This document shows, in pieces, positions 51,227 to 53,259 of a stretch of 53,259 nucleotides of DNA; the first letter of the stretch is position 1, and each line of letters starts with the position of its first letter. Both the position numbers and the translations under genes were made by a program. A model generated the notes under the pieces. The model searched no databases. It saw nothing but the letters and a program-made list of their open reading frames with translations, and was not told where the DNA came from. This DNA comes from Planctomycetota bacterium (GTDB taxonomy: Bacteria; Planctomycetota; Planctomycetia; Pirellulales; Pirellulaceae): positions 1 to 53,259 of the forward strand of contig QWPJ01000163.1 of the NCBI GenBank assembly GCA_003671195.1. Direction: 5' to 3'.

Positions 51227-52210
51227 TTGGATAACTCAAATTCTCCGATGGATCCCCCAACGGCCCCAGTCGATCTCAGCGTAGAGCTTGGTCGACTGAA
51301 GTTAAAAAATCCTGTGATGGTCGCATCGGGCACCTTTGGTTACGCCAAAGAGATGGCCGACATCGTGGACCTGCGTGCCTTGGGAGGCATCCTGCCGAAG
51401 ACCATCACCCGGGACGCTCGGCCAGGCAACAAGCCGTGGCGGACCGTCGAGATCTCGGCCGGTCTGCTCAATGCGATCGGGTTGGACAACGACGGCATCG
51501 AATACTTCATCGAAAACCATTGGCCTTATTTGAAATCGACCGGCGCACCGATCGTCGTGAGTGTGGCTGGTAAATCCCATGATGACTTTATCTACCTTGC
51601 TCAACGCCTAGCCCCATTAGGGCTCTTTGCACTCGAACTCAATGTCTCATGCCCGAACGTCAGCGGGGGGATCGATTTCGGCACCGATCCACAAGCCTGC
51701 TACAGAGTCGTCTCTGGGGTTCGAAAGGTGATCGATTGCCCATTGCTGACCAAGCTTACCCCCAACGTCACGAGCATCGCACAGATCGCCAAGGCTGCTT
51801 ACGAAGCCGGCACCGATGCGGTCACCTGCATCAACACGGTTTTAGGCATGTCGATCGACTGGCGGCGACAAAAGCCCATGTTGGCCAACAATGTTGGGGG
51901 CATGAGCGGACCGGCGATCAAGCCCATCGCATTGCGGTGCGTCTACCAAGTCGCGTCGAATGTTCCAGTACCGATCGTCGGAGTCGGCGGCATAGCCACC
52001 ATCGATGATGCGATGGAGTTTTTCGTCGCGGGTGCTTCGGCAATCCAAATCGGGACGGCCAACTACTACGACCCGATGGTCAGCACCCGCATCATCGAAC
52101 AACTCCCCCAAGCGGTCGGCGAATTGGGCTTGAGCCGACTGCGCGATTGCATCGGATCCCTGAAAATCAATCCACCGAGTCCATCCACGCAAGAGCTCAA
52201 ACGTTCCTGA
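51227..52210 (+). CDS. pyrD: Dihydroorotate dehydrogenase (class 1B-like)
   Basis: Oxidises dihydroorotate to orotate in pyrimidine synthesis, cytoplasmic FMN enzyme, 327 residues. VASGTFGYAKEMADIVDLRALGGILPKTIT and NAIGLDNDGIEYFIENHWPYL are typical of class 1B. The catalytic Cys is in ELNVSCPNVSGG. FMN-phosphate binding shows VPIVGVGGIATIDDAMEFFVAGASAIQIGTANYYDP. Class 1B enzymes normally pair with an electron-transfer subunit, PyrK, which is not in this window. The start at TTG 51227 is uncertain; ATG 51248 also fits and removes only seven residues. Confidence 0.93.
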   Translation: MDNSNSPMDPPTAPVDLSVELGRLKLKNPVMVASGTFGYAKEMADIVDLRALGGILPKTITRDARPGNKPWRTVEISAGLLNAIGLDNDGIEYFIENHWPYLKSTGAPIVVSVAGKSHDDFIYLAQRLAPLGLFALELNVSCPNVSGGIDFGTDPQACYRVVSGVRKVIDCPLLTKLTPNVTSIAQIAKAAYEAGTDAVTCINTVLGMSIDWRRQKPMLANNVGGMSGPAIKPIALRCVYQVASNVPVPIVGVGGIATIDDAMEFFVAGASAIQIGTANYYDPMVSTRIIEQLPQAVGELGLSRLRDCIGSLKINPPSPSTQELKRS

Positions 52211-52242
52211 ATTCGAGTCCCCGTTTTTTTTCGTAGGTTTCC

Positions 52243-53205
52243 ATGAGAGTTTTGAGCGGCATTCAACCCACCGGGCGTTTCCACTGGGGCAATTATTTCG
52301 GTGCCATCAAGCAGTACATCGAATTGCAGCACGAGCACGACGGCTATTACTTCATCGCTGATCTGCATGCCCTGACAACCATTCGGGACCCGAGTCTTTT
52401 GCGGTCGAACGTTCGAGATGCCGCTTTGGATTTGCTGGCCCTGGGACTCGATCCGAGCAAAGCGACGCTGTTTGTGCAGTCGCACATTCCGGAGGTCTCC
52501 GAACTCTATTGGATCCTGATGACCGGTGCTCCGCTGGGACTCCTCGAGCGATGCGTTGCATTCAAAGACAAAGAGGCCCGTGGAATCAAAGCCGATGCCG
52601 GTTTGTTTACCTATCCAGTCCTGATGGCCGCCGATATCTTGGCATACGACTCCCAATGCGTACCGGTCGGCGAGGATCAAAATCAGCACATCGAGGTGTG
52701 TCGCGATCTGGCAAGGAGTTTCAACGCGCAGTACGGCGATACCTTCGTCATGCCGACGGCCCGGATCGTCAAGGACACGGCCAAGGTCCCTGGGACCGAC
52801 GGTCAGAAGATGAGCAAGAGTTACGACAACACGTTGGGATTGTTCGAGGACGCCAAAGAACTGCGAAAAAAGATCATGCGAATCAGTACCGATTCGCGAC
52901 CGATGGAGGAGCCCAAGGATCCCGATACCGACCATCTCTACCAATTGTATTCGCTCTTTGCGACCGATGAGCAACGCCAGGAAGTGCGAGCGATTTACGA
53001 GCGCGGTGGTTTTGGGTACGGGGATATCAAAAAACGCCTCGCAGATGCCGCCGACGGATTTCTCAACCCGCTCCGCGCACGTCGCGCAGAACTCGCAAGC
53101 GATGATGCTTACGTCGCCAAAGCGCTTGAGGACGGAGCCCATAGAGCCCGAAAGGTCGCTCGTGAGGTTTTGTCTCGCGTCCAAAAAGCTTGCGGCCTCA
53201 CCTAG
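52243..53205 (+). CDS. trpS: Tryptophanyl-tRNA synthetase
   Basis: Class I aminoacyl-tRNA synthetase charging tRNA-Trp, 320 residues, slightly shorter than E. coli TrpS (334). The HIGH-type signature is GIQPTGRFHWGNYFGAI at residues 5-21 and the KMSKS motif is in GQKMSKSYDNTLG. LMTGAPLGLLERCVAFKDK, PVLMAADILAYDSQCVPVGEDQNQHIEV and FVMPTARIVKDT are all present. The start ATG 52243 has AGG a few bases upstream and follows pyrD by 32 bp. No attenuator or T-box leader is seen in the short gap. Confidence 0.97.
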   Translation: MRVLSGIQPTGRFHWGNYFGAIKQYIELQHEHDGYYFIADLHALTTIRDPSLLRSNVRDAALDLLALGLDPSKATLFVQSHIPEVSELYWILMTGAPLGLLERCVAFKDKEARGIKADAGLFTYPVLMAADILAYDSQCVPVGEDQNQHIEVCRDLARSFNAQYGDTFVMPTARIVKDTAKVPGTDGQKMSKSYDNTLGLFEDAKELRKKIMRISTDSRPMEEPKDPDTDHLYQLYSLFATDEQRQEVRAIYERGGFGYGDIKKRLADAADGFLNPLRARRAELASDDAYVAKALEDGAHRARKVAREVLSRVQKACGLT

Positions 53206-53233
53206 GCGACTCTCACCTAGATCCGGCTGCTCC

Positions 53234-53259
53234 CCTCACACCTCACACCTCACACCTCA
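53234..53259. repeat. CCTCACA 7-bp tandem repeat at the window edge
   Basis: Three complete and one partial copy of CCTCACA reach the end of the window. The repeat may continue beyond it. It is downstream of trpS in noncoding DNA. Confidence 0.85.

Noticed and set aside
52066..53184. Open frame of 372 codons antisense to trpS and the end of pyrD
   Set aside because: It runs across two well-supported genes, has no recognised domain, and GC-rich codon use on the sense strand keeps the antisense frame open.

Overview
The window reads as the chromosome of a planctomycete, most likely of the Pirellulaceae. The clearest signs are a cytochrome-type protein with DUF1549/DUF1553 domains next to a DUF1501 protein, a long MoxR/DUF58/BatA/VWA operon that starts with DUF4159, many exported proteins with proline-rich linkers, moderately high GC, and frequent GTG and TTG starts. 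I see no rRNA, tRNA, CRISPR array, transposase or phage gene. Nearly all of the sequence is coding.

Layout. 1-3.4 kb: a minus-strand solute-binding lipoprotein and a truncated membrane protein, divergent from xylulokinase (xylB). 3.4-8.6 kb: a PAP2 phosphatase convergent with the DUF1501/cytochrome pair. 8.8-21.0 kb: a tight seven-gene plus-strand operon (DUF4159, MoxR, DUF58, BatA/VWA, a Gln-rich coiled-coil membrane protein, a VWA/GATase-like membrane protein and a caspase-fold protein). Several of its junctions overlap. 20.9-22.7 kb: two exopolysaccharide genes (sugar transferase, XrtA-type deacetylase). 23.2-25.3 kb: a membrane protein with FHA-like domains. 25.3-32.3 kb: ftsH, divergent from dxr-rseP-alkB. 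32.3-37.0 kb: a minus-strand operon with a second MoxR-DUF58 pair followed by moaA and a PfkB kinase. 37.0-38.4 kb: an unrecognised protein. 38.6-44.6 kb: minus-strand genes for a PDZ/YbaY/DUF4214 protein, a PstS-like protein, an NHL-repeat protein, a glutathione peroxidase and a carotenoid-type desaturase. 45.1-53.2 kb: a TolC-like protein, then sucCD, a ThiF/MoeB-type enzyme, an HTH protein, pyrD and trpS.

Functionally the window mixes housekeeping (TCA cycle, isoprenoid, pyrimidine, tRNA charging, envelope proteolysis) with two MoxR-VWA chaperone-type modules. The larger module combines an AAA+ ATPase, several metal-site VWA proteins, a coiled-coil membrane protein and a predicted exported cysteine peptidase, and looks like an envelope machine. 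A pattern across the window is short in-frame tandem duplication, very often with a 15-bp period. It appears in linkers of many exported proteins and also in one intergenic element.
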